DNA from: JANLVI01 sp031363915
GTDB lineage: Bacteria > Vulcanimicrobiota > Vulcanimicrobiia > Vulcanimicrobiales > Vulcanimicrobiaceae
Reading direction: 5' to 3'
Length of the DNA: 64,000 bases
Assembly (NCBI GenBank): GCA_031363915.1
Contig: JANLVI010000015.1
Location: 1 to 64,000 of the forward strand
Of this stretch, positions 15,192 to 24,262 are shown piece by piece. The position numbers and the translations under genes are program-made. A model generated the notes under the pieces. That model saw only the letters and a program-made list of their open reading frames with translations. It searched no databases and was not told where the DNA came from. Position 1 is the first letter of the stretch. Each line of letters opens with the position of its first letter.

Positions 15192-16445
15192 TTAGGGCGA
15201 TGTTGCGCTGACGCCGGCCGAGATCGCCACGTCCGCGGATGCGGGAAGTGCCGGGCTGCGGGGATACGTCGAGAGGAGCGGTTTGTTGTAGGTGAGGCTG
15301 TAGTGATCGTAGTCGAAACCGATGACGTATGCCGTCACGGAGTCGCCCGGTGTCGGTCCCGAAGCAATCGGCGCAGCCGTATTTTGTGCGGCAGTGCAGA
15401 ATGCGGGGAACGAGCTGCCCGGCGGGCCCGGTGAGTTCGAATTGTTTACCGTAACCGAACCGGATGCGGTAACCCAGAACGTGTAGTACGTGCTGATCTG
15501 CGCGGCCGCCGTCGGGTTACCGGTCGTTTGCGCGCCATAGAGGTTGAGGTTTCCCGAACCATTGCAGTTCGAAGGGCCTTTATCGAGGATCTCAACGTAT
15601 GCGCCGGTGACGCCGGGCGGCAACGTGTAGGCGACCGTGGCTTGGCCGGTGCCGTCGAACGTGATGCCGGTGACCGTCGGGGTTGCGAGTGGGGTGACGG
15701 CGCCGAGCGTGAAGGCCGAGGGCACGATGATATTCGAGTTGATGGTCGGGATCGCGATTGCGAGACTATAAGCACCCGGTGCGACCTTGACACCGTTGAA
15801 GATGTCCAAGCCGAGTGAGACGCCCAGAATGCTACGCGTGGTGTCGGCAAACGTTCCATCGCGCGTGCCTTTGCCATCACCCGTCGGATCGTAGGCGGGC
15901 GGTCCGCCCCACGGCGTGAAGATTTTTGTACCGTAGAGCGGGACTTGGTACGGAACGTAGATGTTGGTGGTGTTCGTCGGATTGGAGTTCGCCGGAGCGA
16001 AGCCCAGGCCGAAGACTCCGCCGCTGCTGCCGAAGGTCGAACTGTAGGCGATGGTGCCTCCCGGTGCGAACTGCGGAGCGCCCGTGATGCACGGAACGCC
16101 GCAGGTCGTGCCGCTGACTTCGCCTGCGGAGGGTCCGGTCGTTGCCGTACCGAGACTGGACGTACTATCGGGAACGGCGGCGGGCAGCGTGAATGGTCCG
16201 GTGAGTTTGGGGGTGTCCAGCAAAACGGCGCTTTGTCCCGTTCCCGGCGCACGGTTGGTGGTGACGACGTTCATCCCGGTTGCGGTGCCGGCGATGTTCG
16301 CGGTTCCGATGGAGAACTGCAGGGCGGATGATTGTGCGACTGGATCGACCGATGTCACATTCGGCGGACCGGTCGCACCCGTGGTGCAACCGGCAACGCT
16401 GAATGCAAGGACGAGTCCGGCCCAGCTGAGTCTTGTAACTTTCAA
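15192..16445 (-). CDS. Large lipoprotein partner of TonB receptor
   Basis: 417 residues with a clear lipoprotein signal: MKVTRLSWAGLVLAF followed by the lipobox VAGC (Cys at about 20). The mature part is Gly, Ser, Thr and Pro rich with beta-strand patterns and few charged residues; no known domain was recognised. The TonB receptor stop is 15 bases upstream, so the two are co-transcribed. An outer-membrane surface lipoprotein assisting the receptor, in the manner of SusD-type partners, is inferred from the pairing; the sequence does not look like SusD. Confidence 0.75.
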   Translation of the reverse strand: MKVTRLSWAGLVLAFSVAGCTTGATGPPNVTSVDPVAQSSALQFSIGTANIAGTATGMNVVTTNRAPGTGQSAVLLDTPKLTGPFTLPAAVPDSTSSLGTATTGPSAGEVSGTTCGVPCITGAPQFAPGGTIAYSSTFGSSGGVFGLGFAPANSNPTNTTNIYVPYQVPLYGTKIFTPWGGPPAYDPTGDGKGTRDGTFADTTRSILGVSLGLDIFNGVKVAPGAYSLAIAIPTINSNIIVPSAFTLGAVTPLATPTVTGITFDGTGQATVAYTLPPGVTGAYVEILDKGPSNCNGSGNLNLYGAQTTGNPTAAAQISTYYTFWVTASGSVTVNNSNSPGPPGSSFPAFCTAAQNTAAPIASGPTPGDSVTAYVIGFDYDHYSLTYNKPLLSTYPRSPALPASADVAISAGVSATSP

Positions 16446-16460
16446 GTGTTCTCCTTGCTC

Positions 16461-19400
16461 CTACAGCGCCAGCTGATAATAGAAGCGGAACGTCGTCGGA
16501 AGGTTCGGAATTTCGATGTACGCATTTTTGCCGAACGCCGCGTCCGGAATATTACGCCCACCGAGCGCATAGAACGGGCTTGCGGGATTGCCTTGGCTGC
16601 GCTGACCCGTGAGCGGGCCCGCGACGCCGGTGGCAACCGGCTGGTACAGCGGGTTGAGGGTGGGCTCGGAATACTTCGTACCGATCAAATTCTTGATCAG
16701 CACGCCGAACGTATTCTTGTTCTTCGCGTACTCGATGCTCAGGTCGGTGAACAGACGTGGTCGTGAGAGTACGCCACCGGCCGTCGGTGCTTCCGGCGTA
16801 CCGCGAGTCGCCGCGATGTACGGCGCGTAATAGTTGCCGGGGTTGATCGGGTCGACGTAGTTCGTCGAGGTGTAGAAACCGCGATACGATGAGGTGTACG
16901 CGCTTTCAAAATACCCGGACCGATACGAGGGAACGGTGGCTGCATCGAGGTCGGTCTGCACGATCGTGCGGAATTGGCCGTCGATGAGGAAGCCGGCCGC
17001 TTGACGTGCGCCCGAGGGCGTGAGGTTGCCCGCACCGATCGGGTAGCCGCGGTCGTAGTTGAAGATCGGATTGAAGCGGAATCCGCTGCGCGTTTTATAC
17101 GATGCGCCCGCGTTGATCACGAACGGTGAGACGTAGCCGGCGCTGTAGACGTTCTGCAGCGCAAGCGAGGACTTGGAGACGAGCGGCAACTGATCTTCGC
17201 CCGCGATGAGCGGCGGATTGCTGTTGAACACGTTGCTGTACGTCGCCGAGAGATAGCCGTTCAAGCCATAGGGTTTATCCGGCAGTGAGAGACCGAACTC
17301 GAGTCCATTCGTCCGATTGATGCCGAGGTTGTCAACGGCGAAGACTTGCGCGGTGATGGCGCCCGTCACCGCATCGGTGAATTGAGTGATCAGGAAGGTG
17401 ATCGGCAGATTGTAGCCGCGTTTCGTGTAGGCGGTCATACGCAGGCCGACGCCATTTTTGAGCTGTTTTTGATACGTCAGGTCGATGTTGGTGTACGTCG
17501 GCGGTGCGTTGTTGCCGACATCGGGCGCATCGAAGTTCTGATCGTAGGCCCAGTAGAGTTGCTGTGCGTAGCTCTTGCACTGGAAGAACCCGCCGCCGGT
17601 TGCAGCTTTATTGGCGCCGCCTGGGATGATTTGCGCGGCGTTGTACCCCGAACCGCAACTCCAGGTCGCCGGATTCGCGGTGTTCGTACCGGGAAGCGGC
17701 GCCACGTTGAAGAGGCGCGGGTCGAGTCCGAAGGCATACCCCGGCGTACCGAAGGTTTGCGCGCCGGCGAATTCGACCGAGCGGCCGAAGCCGCCGCGGA
17801 GCGAATCGCTGTTCGAGAATTGGTACACGGCCGCAAAACGCGGTTCCGTCACGGTCGGCTGGGTGAACTTCTTGGTGACGAACGAGGTGTCGACATCCGT
17901 CGGGTTTGCAAGATCCGAATTATACGGACTCGTGCCCTGTTTGAAGTTCTCGTGATCGACGCGAACACCGAGGTCTAGCTTCAGTTTTTTCGTCGCGTTG
18001 AATTGGTCGCGGATATACCCGCTAATCGATTGGTAATCGGTGTTGGTGTAGCTTACGCCGAACGACGGGATGACCGTCTTGCCGTTCGCGCCGAGTGCGT
18101 TGTAGAGATAGCACGCGTTGACGATCGGGCACGGATTGCCCGCCGAAATCGGCGCCGTGATGTTGGCGGGCGTCAGGAAGTCGTAGAACGAGATCGCGCC
18201 GCTGCCGCCGACAAAGCCGCCGTTCCCCGCGCCTGCGAAGAGGTTCTGCACGGCCGTCGCGGGCGTGTAGCCTTCGCGCTCGGGATGTGCGTTCTCGAGC
18301 AGGCCGCCGATGGTGACGGTGTGTTTGTCGTTGAACGTTTTGGTGATGTCGCCCGAGATACCGGCGCGTTTGCCGCCGGTCAGACCCCAGTTCGGATTAA
18401 CGGGATCCGTCGTATAGTTCGAGCCGCCCTGGAGCGATTCGTAGTTATACGTCCGGAGCGAGAGATAGGTCGATGCATTGAGGTTGTTGGTGTATTCCAA
18501 CTTGGTGAAACGCATCGGCTCGAATGTTTGGATTTCCGGGCCGTTTACGGTCGCCGATTGCGGCGCGTAGGGTCCGAAGTACACCGTGTTGCGAATGAAG
18601 GCGTTCGAATCGAAGCCCGGGATCGCTGCGATGTCCTTGGGAATGCCGCCGGTGAAACCAGCGAGAGTCGTCGGGCTAAAGAGCGCCGTCGTCCGGGTGC
18701 CGATTCCGCCGTAATTGCCGTCCGCTTGCGTGTAGCGATTACGATAGAGGAACTGGATCGACTGATTGCTGTCTTTGCCGAAGCGATAGACCGAGTTGTT
18801 GATGATGTCGTCGGTCTTCACGAATGAGGCGGCGTTGTAGAGGTTGTACGACGGTGCGTCCGCGCCCTTAAAGATGAGCGTCGGGTAGGACCGCTGCGCG
18901 ACGTACGTCGTGTAGTTGGAGAAGCGGCCGTCGGGCGTTGCGAATCCATACTCGAAGCTGCCCTGATGGGCGAAGTTCGGTGCGCCCGCCTCGAGGTCGA
19001 CGTAGCCGAAGGCGGGACGCGCGCCGCGTTTGACGGTGAAATTCAGGATTCCCGACCCGACGTTGCCTTGCGAGGGATCGCCGGCGCCGGCGACGACTTG
19101 CAGCGAGCCGAGGCCGGTGAAGCCGCCGCGTGCGGCGTCGTTGGTGAGATAGGGTTCTTGAAAGTTCACGCCGTCGAACTGGTAGCCGACTTCATTTGAA
19201 AGTCCGCCGCGAATCGTCAGCGTGCCGCGATTGGTGAGCTGCACGCCCGGCGCGCTCAGTGCGAGTGCGGCTTCGTCGGTCGATGCGACCTTGCCGAGCG
19301 CCGTCGTAGCGCGTGTGCCGCTGATGGTGACGGCGTCGATCGTCTGTGAGGGCTGGAACACGTTGCTCTGCGAGCGCGACGTGATGCGGCCGATCGTTTT

Positions 19401-19772
19401 GATGTTTTTCGTGATACCCACAGTGTTGAGGTTGATCGTTTGGTCGCCTTGAACGGTCACGCCGTTGAGGATGACCGGTTCGTAGCTCGGCGCTTGGACC
19501 GTCACGGTGTACGTGTCGACGGTCATGCCGTTAATTTGGAAGAAACCTTTGTTGTCGGTTTTCGCCGAGTAGCGGCCCGACGGTGCGACCGCGTTGATCG
19601 CGACGTTTGCGATCGGCGCTTGCGAGGTCGAATCGACGACCGTGCCTTGTAAATTGCCGACGATGCCGCCGACCGCGAGTGAGGGAACCGTTGACCCGGC
19701 GAAAAACGCCAGCGCCAAGATAGCCGCGAGGGCAAGTCGCAAAAGCGACCCTGCCTTGGATCGATGAATCAT
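16461..19772 (-). CDS. TonB-dependent receptor with carboxypeptidase-regulatory-like domain
   Basis: 1103 residues. Signal peptide of about 33 residues ending PSLA, then a CarboxypepD_reg-like beta-sandwich (about 35-120: GTVVDSTSQAPIANV ... TDNKGFFQINGMTVDTYTVTV). A plug domain follows (SGTRATTALGKVAS, TIRGGLSNEVGYQFDGV), then a long barrel region full of aromatic beta-strands ending FYYQLAL. This is the layout of SusC-like and OAR-type receptors that import bulky substrates across the outer membrane using TonB energy. The start at 19772 gives the signal peptide and has an AAGGTG Shine-Dalgarno; the upstream extension to 19856 is not signal-like. No TonB/ExbBD gene is in the window. Substrate unknown. 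Confidence 0.92.
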   Translation of the reverse strand: MIHRSKAGSLLRLALAAILALAFFAGSTVPSLAVGGIVGNLQGTVVDSTSQAPIANVAINAVAPSGRYSAKTDNKGFFQINGMTVDTYTVTVQAPSYEPVILNGVTVQGDQTINLNTVGITKNIKTIGRITSRSQSNVFQPSQTIDAVTISGTRATTALGKVASTDEAALALSAPGVQLTNRGTLTIRGGLSNEVGYQFDGVNFQEPYLTNDAARGGFTGLGSLQVVAGAGDPSQGNVGSGILNFTVKRGARPAFGYVDLEAGAPNFAHQGSFEYGFATPDGRFSNYTTYVAQRSYPTLIFKGADAPSYNLYNAASFVKTDDIINNSVYRFGKDSNQSIQFLYRNRYTQADGNYGGIGTRTTALFSPTTLAGFTGGIPKDIAAIPGFDSNAFIRNTVYFGPYAPQSATVNGPEIQTFEPMRFTKLEYTNNLNASTYLSLRTYNYESLQGGSNYTTDPVNPNWGLTGGKRAGISGDITKTFNDKHTVTIGGLLENAHPEREGYTPATAVQNLFAGAGNGGFVGGSGAISFYDFLTPANITAPISAGNPCPIVNACYLYNALGANGKTVIPSFGVSYTNTDYQSISGYIRDQFNATKKLKLDLGVRVDHENFKQGTSPYNSDLANPTDVDTSFVTKKFTQPTVTEPRFAAVYQFSNSDSLRGGFGRSVEFAGAQTFGTPGYAFGLDPRLFNVAPLPGTNTANPATWSCGSGYNAAQIIPGGANKAATGGGFFQCKSYAQQLYWAYDQNFDAPDVGNNAPPTYTNIDLTYQKQLKNGVGLRMTAYTKRGYNLPITFLITQFTDAVTGAITAQVFAVDNLGINRTNGLEFGLSLPDKPYGLNGYLSATYSNVFNSNPPLIAGEDQLPLVSKSSLALQNVYSAGYVSPFVINAGASYKTRSGFRFNPIFNYDRGYPIGAGNLTPSGARQAAGFLIDGQFRTIVQTDLDAATVPSYRSGYFESAYTSSYRGFYTSTNYVDPINPGNYYAPYIAATRGTPEAPTAGGVLSRPRLFTDLSIEYAKNKNTFGVLIKNLIGTKYSEPTLNPLYQPVATGVAGPLTGQRSQGNPASPFYALGGRNIPDAAFGKNAYIEIPNLPTTFRFYYQLAL

Positions 19773-19940
19773 AGCTTCACCTTCAGTTGTTCCGGTTTGG
19801 AGTGGGCCGCCGGCTGTGGGGAGCGATTCTTTTCTCAAAAAACGAATTGGCCCCAAAAAGCCTCAAGCCTTAGAATTCTTACCTTATTTTCATGGAATCA
19901 TAAGAACCTCTTAATTTCGGCAAATCGCCGAGGAGGCGAC

Positions 19941-20446
19941 GTGCGAATCGGCCTCCTCTCGGACACCCCCATGCCGCACCATGGAACGGCGCTCCCGACG
20001 GCCCTTGTCGAGGGGTTGCGCGGGGTCGAACGCATCCTACATTGCGGCGACATGACCGACCAGCTCATCGTCGGGCTCTTCGGGGCGCCCCGTTCGAGGC
20101 GGTCGCGGGGAACAACGACGACCAGGCGATTCGCGAGCGGTGCGGCCGCAAAAAAATCGTCGAGTCCGCCGGCACCCGCATCGGGATGATCCATGGCGAC
20201 CACCGCTCCAAGCCGACCGAGCAGTACGCCTTCGGAGCCTTCGCGGACGAGCGGGTCGATGCGATCGTTTTCGGTCACTCGCACGGCCCCGTTATTGAAG
20301 AGCGAGCCGGGATCGCACTGATCGATCCCGGCTCGCCCGCGGACAAGCGCTTCAAACCACTCTATTCCTATGCCATCCTCGAGGTTGCCGACGGCAAGGT
20401 CGAAACGCGCTTACATTATTATCTGTCGCGTTTTACGGGGCGCTGA
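19941..20446 (+). pseudogene. YfcE/MJ0936-type metallophosphoesterase, frameshifted
   Basis: The GTG at 19941, with AGGAGG at 19931-19936, begins RIGLLSDT and continues through LHCGDMTDQ up to about 20084. The homologous continuation (AVAGNNDD, GMIHGDH, FGHSHGP, DPGSP) is in another frame up to 20446. One extra G in the GGGG run at 20082-20085 would restore a single protein of about 168 residues. Besides the shift, the family's SDTH metal motif reads SDTP (CCC at 19968-19970), losing a metal-ligand His. Either a decayed gene or a sequence error; the missing His favours decay. Calcineurin-like phosphodiesterases of this family hydrolyse phosphodiesters with two metals. Confidence 0.75.
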
Positions 20447-21485
20447 TCTCCAGGCAGACTTTGATCGCCGTGCGTGCGTCCATCGCGGCGTAGCCCTCGG
20501 GTGCGCTCTCAAGCGGCATCCGCAGGTTGAACACCGGTGAGGGATCGAGTTTTCCGCTGCCGACGGCCTCCATGAACTCGGGGAGATAGCGGCGCACGGG
20601 CGCGAGCGCCCCGCCGACGGAGATGTTGCTGCCGAAGAGGCGGCGGAAGTCCATCTTCTCAACGCCCACCGGAATCCCGACGTAGGCGACGTTGCCGCCG
20701 GGGCGGCAAATCGAGACGCCAAAGTCGATCGTCGCCTGCGAGCCGACGGCCTCGACGACGTGCTTCACGCCGCCGTTGGTCATATCGATGATCTTCTGCG
20801 CGGCATCGGGGTCTTTGGAATCGATCACGTCGGTCGCGCCGAACTTCTTCGCGATTTCCAACCGGTCGGCATGATGGCCGATTGCGATGATGCGCTCCGC
20901 ACCGAGGTACGCTGCGGAGAGCACGCCGCAGAGGCCGACGGCGCCGTCGCCGATCACGGCGACCGTCGAGCCGGCTTTGGTTCCGGCGCGCACGTTGCCG
21001 TGGTGTCCCGTGCCCATGACGTCGGTCAGCGCGAGCGCCGAGGTGAGCTTCTTTGCATCGTGACGGATGCTCTCGGGAATTTCGACGAGCGTCGCATCGG
21101 CAAACGGCACGCGCACGAACTGGCCTTGGCCGCCGTCGTTGTCGTTGCCGCCCCAGAATCCGCCGTGGCGGCATGACGTGTAGAGCGCGTCATCGAGGCA
21201 ATAATCGCAGCTCCCGTCGCTAAACGAAAAGGGAGCTGCGACCATCTGGCCTTTGCGGAAGCCGGTGACGGCAGAGCCCGTTTCCTCGATCACGCCGAGA
21301 AATTCGTGGCCGGTGCGGTCGCCGGGCTTCCACGCAACCGACTGGCCGCGGTAGAACCAGAGATCCGAGCCGCAGATCGCGGCGTTGACGACGCGCACGA
21401 TGGCGTCCGTCGGGGCGGTCATAGTGGCATCGGGCACGGAGTCGACGCGAACGTCGCCCTTGCCGTGAAATACAATGGCTTTCAT
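20433..21485 (-). CDS. Zinc-dependent alcohol dehydrogenase family (MDR) protein
   Basis: 350-residue medium-chain dehydrogenase. N-terminal catalytic domain with NAAICGSDLWFYRG (Cys ligand), GHEFLGVIEE (His-Glu) and a structural-zinc loop CDYCLDDALYTSC. Rossmann motif AVIGDGAVGLCGV follows in the C-terminal half. The ATG at 21485 starts at MKAIVFHGKGD as usual. It overlaps the end of the broken phosphoesterase by 14 bases (convergent) and diverges from the old yellow enzyme gene with 54 bases between. The substrate alcohol or aldehyde cannot be told. Confidence 0.92.
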   Translation of the reverse strand: MKAIVFHGKGDVRVDSVPDATMTAPTDAIVRVVNAAICGSDLWFYRGQSVAWKPGDRTGHEFLGVIEETGSAVTGFRKGQMVAAPFSFSDGSCDYCLDDALYTSCRHGGFWGGNDNDGGQGQFVRVPFADATLVEIPESIRHDAKKLTSALALTDVMGTGHHGNVRAGTKAGSTVAVIGDGAVGLCGVLSAAYLGAERIIAIGHHADRLEIAKKFGATDVIDSKDPDAAQKIIDMTNGGVKHVVEAVGSQATIDFGVSICRPGGNVAYVGIPVGVEKMDFRRLFGSNISVGGALAPVRRYLPEFMEAVGSGKLDPSPVFNLRMPLESAPEGYAAMDARTAIKVCLEISAP

Positions 21486-21539
21486 CGAATCGCAGAACCG
21501 CTGCAACCGTCGGTCCGTTGCACGGTGTCACGCCCCCGC

Positions 21540-22625
21540 ATGGCCCATCTCTTCACCCCGCTCACGCTCCGCGATCTCACGCTGCGGAATCGCATCGTCG
21601 TTGCGCCGATGTGCGAGTATTCATCCGTCGACGGATTCGCGAACGACTGGCACCTCGTGCATCTTGGAAGCCGCGCGGTCGGTGGTGCGGGACTCATCAT
21701 CACCGAGGCTGCCGCCGTTACGGCCGACGGCCGGATCTCGCCGGAAGATTTGGGCATCTACGACGACGCGCACGTCGCGCCGCTCAAGCGTATCGTCGAT
21801 TTCATCGAAGCACAGGGTGCGGTCGCCGGAATTCAGCTCGCGCATGCCGGCCGCAAGGCCTCGACGCCGCCGCCGTGGGTCGGGGGAACGCGCGTGTTAC
21901 CCGAGGATGGCGGGTGGTCCCCGATCTTCGCACCGAGCGCCCGCGCGTTCGGCGAAGGCTATCAGGTACCGCAGGCGCTCGCGATCGCGGAGATCGCCGA
22001 GATCGTTCGCGCGCACGCCCGCGCGGCGGAGCGCGCTCTACGCGCCGGATTTAAAGTTGCGGAGATTCATGCCGCGCACGGATACCTCGGCCACTCGTTT
22101 CTCTCTCCGCTCACCAACGAGCGGACCGACCGCTACGGCGGCTCGTTGGAAAACCGCGCTCGTTTTCTTTTTGAAGTCGTCGATGCAATCCGCGCCGTGT
22201 GGCCGAACGGCTTACCGCTCTTCGTGCGCATCTCCGCAACGGACTGGGTCGAAGGCGGCTGGACGCTCGATGAGTCGATCGTGGTCGCACGCGAACTCAA
22301 AGCACGCGGTGTGGATCTCGTCGATTGCTCTTCGGGCGGCATCGTGCCCACGGCGACTATTCCGGTCGGTCCGGGCTATCAAGTTCGATTTGCCGAGGCG
22401 ATTCGCCGCGAAGCTCGCATCGCAACCGGAGCTGTCGGCCTAATCACCGAGGCCCGGCAAGCCGAGTCGATTCTGATTGAGGGCAAAGCGGATCTCGTGT
22501 TGCTCGCGCGCGAACTCTTGCGCGATCCGTACTGGCCGCAGCATGCGGCACTCGAACTCGGCGTCGAGGGAACGTGGCCGAATCAATACGCGCGCGCAGT
22601 ACCCCGCGTCGTTCCCGCGCGGTAA
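21540..22625 (+). CDS. namA: NADH:flavin oxidoreductase / old yellow enzyme, YqjM class
   Basis: 361-residue FMN-dependent ene-reductase. Seen: LFTPLTLRDLTLRNRIVVAP, the PMCEYSS motif with the Cys and Tyr that mark the YqjM (thermophilic-like) class, AHAGRKAS with the FMN/substrate contact, HAAHGYLGHSFLSP, and RYGGSLENR. It reduces activated C=C bonds of enals, enones or nitro compounds with NAD(P)H. The ATG at 21540 precedes the conserved FTPL start. Its 3' end stops one base before the converging binding-protein gene. Confidence 0.93.
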   Translation: MAHLFTPLTLRDLTLRNRIVVAPMCEYSSVDGFANDWHLVHLGSRAVGGAGLIITEAAAVTADGRISPEDLGIYDDAHVAPLKRIVDFIEAQGAVAGIQLAHAGRKASTPPPWVGGTRVLPEDGGWSPIFAPSARAFGEGYQVPQALAIAEIAEIVRAHARAAERALRAGFKVAEIHAAHGYLGHSFLSPLTNERTDRYGGSLENRARFLFEVVDAIRAVWPNGLPLFVRISATDWVEGGWTLDESIVVARELKARGVDLVDCSSGGIVPTATIPVGPGYQVRFAEAIRREARIATGAVGLITEARQAESILIEGKADLVLLARELLRDPYWPQHAALELGVEGTWPNQYARAVPRVVPAR

Positions 22626-22626
22626 C

Positions 22627-24234
22627 CTACTCGAGCGTCCAATCGGCGATATTCCAGAAGTCGCTGAACGCGGCTCCCGGATCGAATCCGTGTAAGCCGG
22701 CCACGTACGCATTGATATTGGCGCGCCACACGATGGTGTGAATCGGCACCATCTCGTGTATGCGGCGTTGGATGAGGGAGTACCACTTTTTGCGTTCGGC
22801 GCGGTCGTACGATTGCGCGCCAAGATGTTGCCATTTGCCGAGCTGCGCGTCGGCGAAACCCGAGTAGTTCGCGCCGTGTGGTGCGACGCTCTTGAAACCG
22901 AGCGTGTCGCTATCATCGGGGTCGGGCGTCTTCACCCAAGCGTAGATCGCAAGATCGAATTTGCCGCGCGCGAGGATCCCGCCCGCACCGTAAGCGGAGA
23001 AGAGCAAGTTCGCCGGATAGTTGCGCACTTGCACGTCGATGCCGACATCTTTGCAATTTTGCTGGATGAGCACTTCGGCGCTCACGCGCGTCGTCACGCC
23101 GTTGACCGTTGAGATATCGACGGTCAGTCGCTTACCGTCGCGCACGCGGATACCGTCCGGTCCCACTTTCCAGCCCGCCGCATCGAGCAGTGCACGTGCG
23201 CGTTCGAGATCGCGCGAATACGGTTGCACGCTTGCATCGTATGCCCAACTCTTCGGGAAGACATCCGCCATCCCGGGCAAGTCGACGTTGAGATACACGT
23301 TGGTCACGAGCGCGTGCCAATCGATCGCATACGCGGCTGCCCGGCGTACGCGAACGTCGTCGAAGGGCGCGCGCTTCGTGTTGAATACGACGTGTTCGAA
23401 CTGCTGCGATGGCGTCGCATCGACTTTAATGCCCTCGAGTGCTTTGAGAGAGGCGTACTGCTGTTCGGGCGCGCCCCAGTAGAAGTCGATGTCGTGCGTG
23501 CGCAGCGCGGTTAAGAGTGAGTTTTCGTTCGGAATGATCTGATAGCGAATGTGCTTGATCTTGGCTTCGCCGCGGAAGTATGAGGGATTTGCGGAGAGCA
23601 CGAGCCCCTGTCCGGGCGAATACGAATCGACGACGTACGGTCCGCTGCCGATTGGCTTGGAATTATACGGCACTTTGTTGAGATCCGTATTCCCCGCGAG
23701 CAAGTGTTTGGGAAGAATCCCGCCTTGGATGCCGTCACGCATCCAATCGGCAAGAAACGGCGCCGAGGGTTCTTTGAGCGACACGATCACTGTGTAAGGG
23801 TCTTTTGCGATGACGCTGCGAGCTTGATCGCTCGGGAAATGATACGGCACGTTGTTTGCGGGGTTCATGATCTGCTGCCAGGTGAACACCACGTCCTCGG
23901 CCGTGAGTGGTTTTCCGTCGGAGAACGTTACGTCGCGGCGCAAATGATAGGTTAGCGTCTTGCCGTCGGCACTGATGCCGCCGTTGCGTTTGCTGGGCAC
24001 CTCGGTTGCAACATCGGGCGCGAGTTCGCCACGATTGTCATAGCGGAAAAGCCCCGAGAAGACAAAGTGCGCGATATCGCTCGTCGCGGCTTGTCCGGAG
24101 AGCAGGGGGTTGATCGTATCGATGTCGCGCAGGACGCCGATCCTTAGCGTGTCGCGGGCGGCCGCTGCCGGGGCGGTCGCGATTAGGACGAGCGTGGCGA
24201 GCGCCATAAGCGAGCGTGTTACCAAGCGCAGCAT
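22627..24234 (-). CDS. Oligopeptide/nickel-type ABC substrate-binding protein (SBP_bac_5)
   Basis: 535 residues: signal peptide of about 25 residues (LATLVLIATAPAAAA), then DTLRIGVLRDIDTINPL and the family core YHLRRDVTFSDGKPLTAEDVVFTW, GSGPYVVDSYSPG and RRAAAYAIDW. Binds peptides or similar solutes in the periplasm for a DppBC-type importer (established for the family). No permease or ATPase gene is adjacent. It resembles the second binding protein at 57161: both carry a YGAGGIL/FGAGGIL plus FD[LI]A..W and DPDDS block. It follows the helicase gene by 28 bases. Confidence 0.93.
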   Translation of the reverse strand: MLRLVTRSLMALATLVLIATAPAAAARDTLRIGVLRDIDTINPLLSGQAATSDIAHFVFSGLFRYDNRGELAPDVATEVPSKRNGGISADGKTLTYHLRRDVTFSDGKPLTAEDVVFTWQQIMNPANNVPYHFPSDQARSVIAKDPYTVIVSLKEPSAPFLADWMRDGIQGGILPKHLLAGNTDLNKVPYNSKPIGSGPYVVDSYSPGQGLVLSANPSYFRGEAKIKHIRYQIIPNENSLLTALRTHDIDFYWGAPEQQYASLKALEGIKVDATPSQQFEHVVFNTKRAPFDDVRVRRAAAYAIDWHALVTNVYLNVDLPGMADVFPKSWAYDASVQPYSRDLERARALLDAAGWKVGPDGIRVRDGKRLTVDISTVNGVTTRVSAEVLIQQNCKDVGIDVQVRNYPANLLFSAYGAGGILARGKFDLAIYAWVKTPDPDDSDTLGFKSVAPHGANYSGFADAQLGKWQHLGAQSYDRAERKKWYSLIQRRIHEMVPIHTIVWRANINAYVAGLHGFDPGAAFSDFWNIADWTLE

Positions 24235-24262
24235 CGATCGGGTATTCGCCGCCAAGGTCCCG

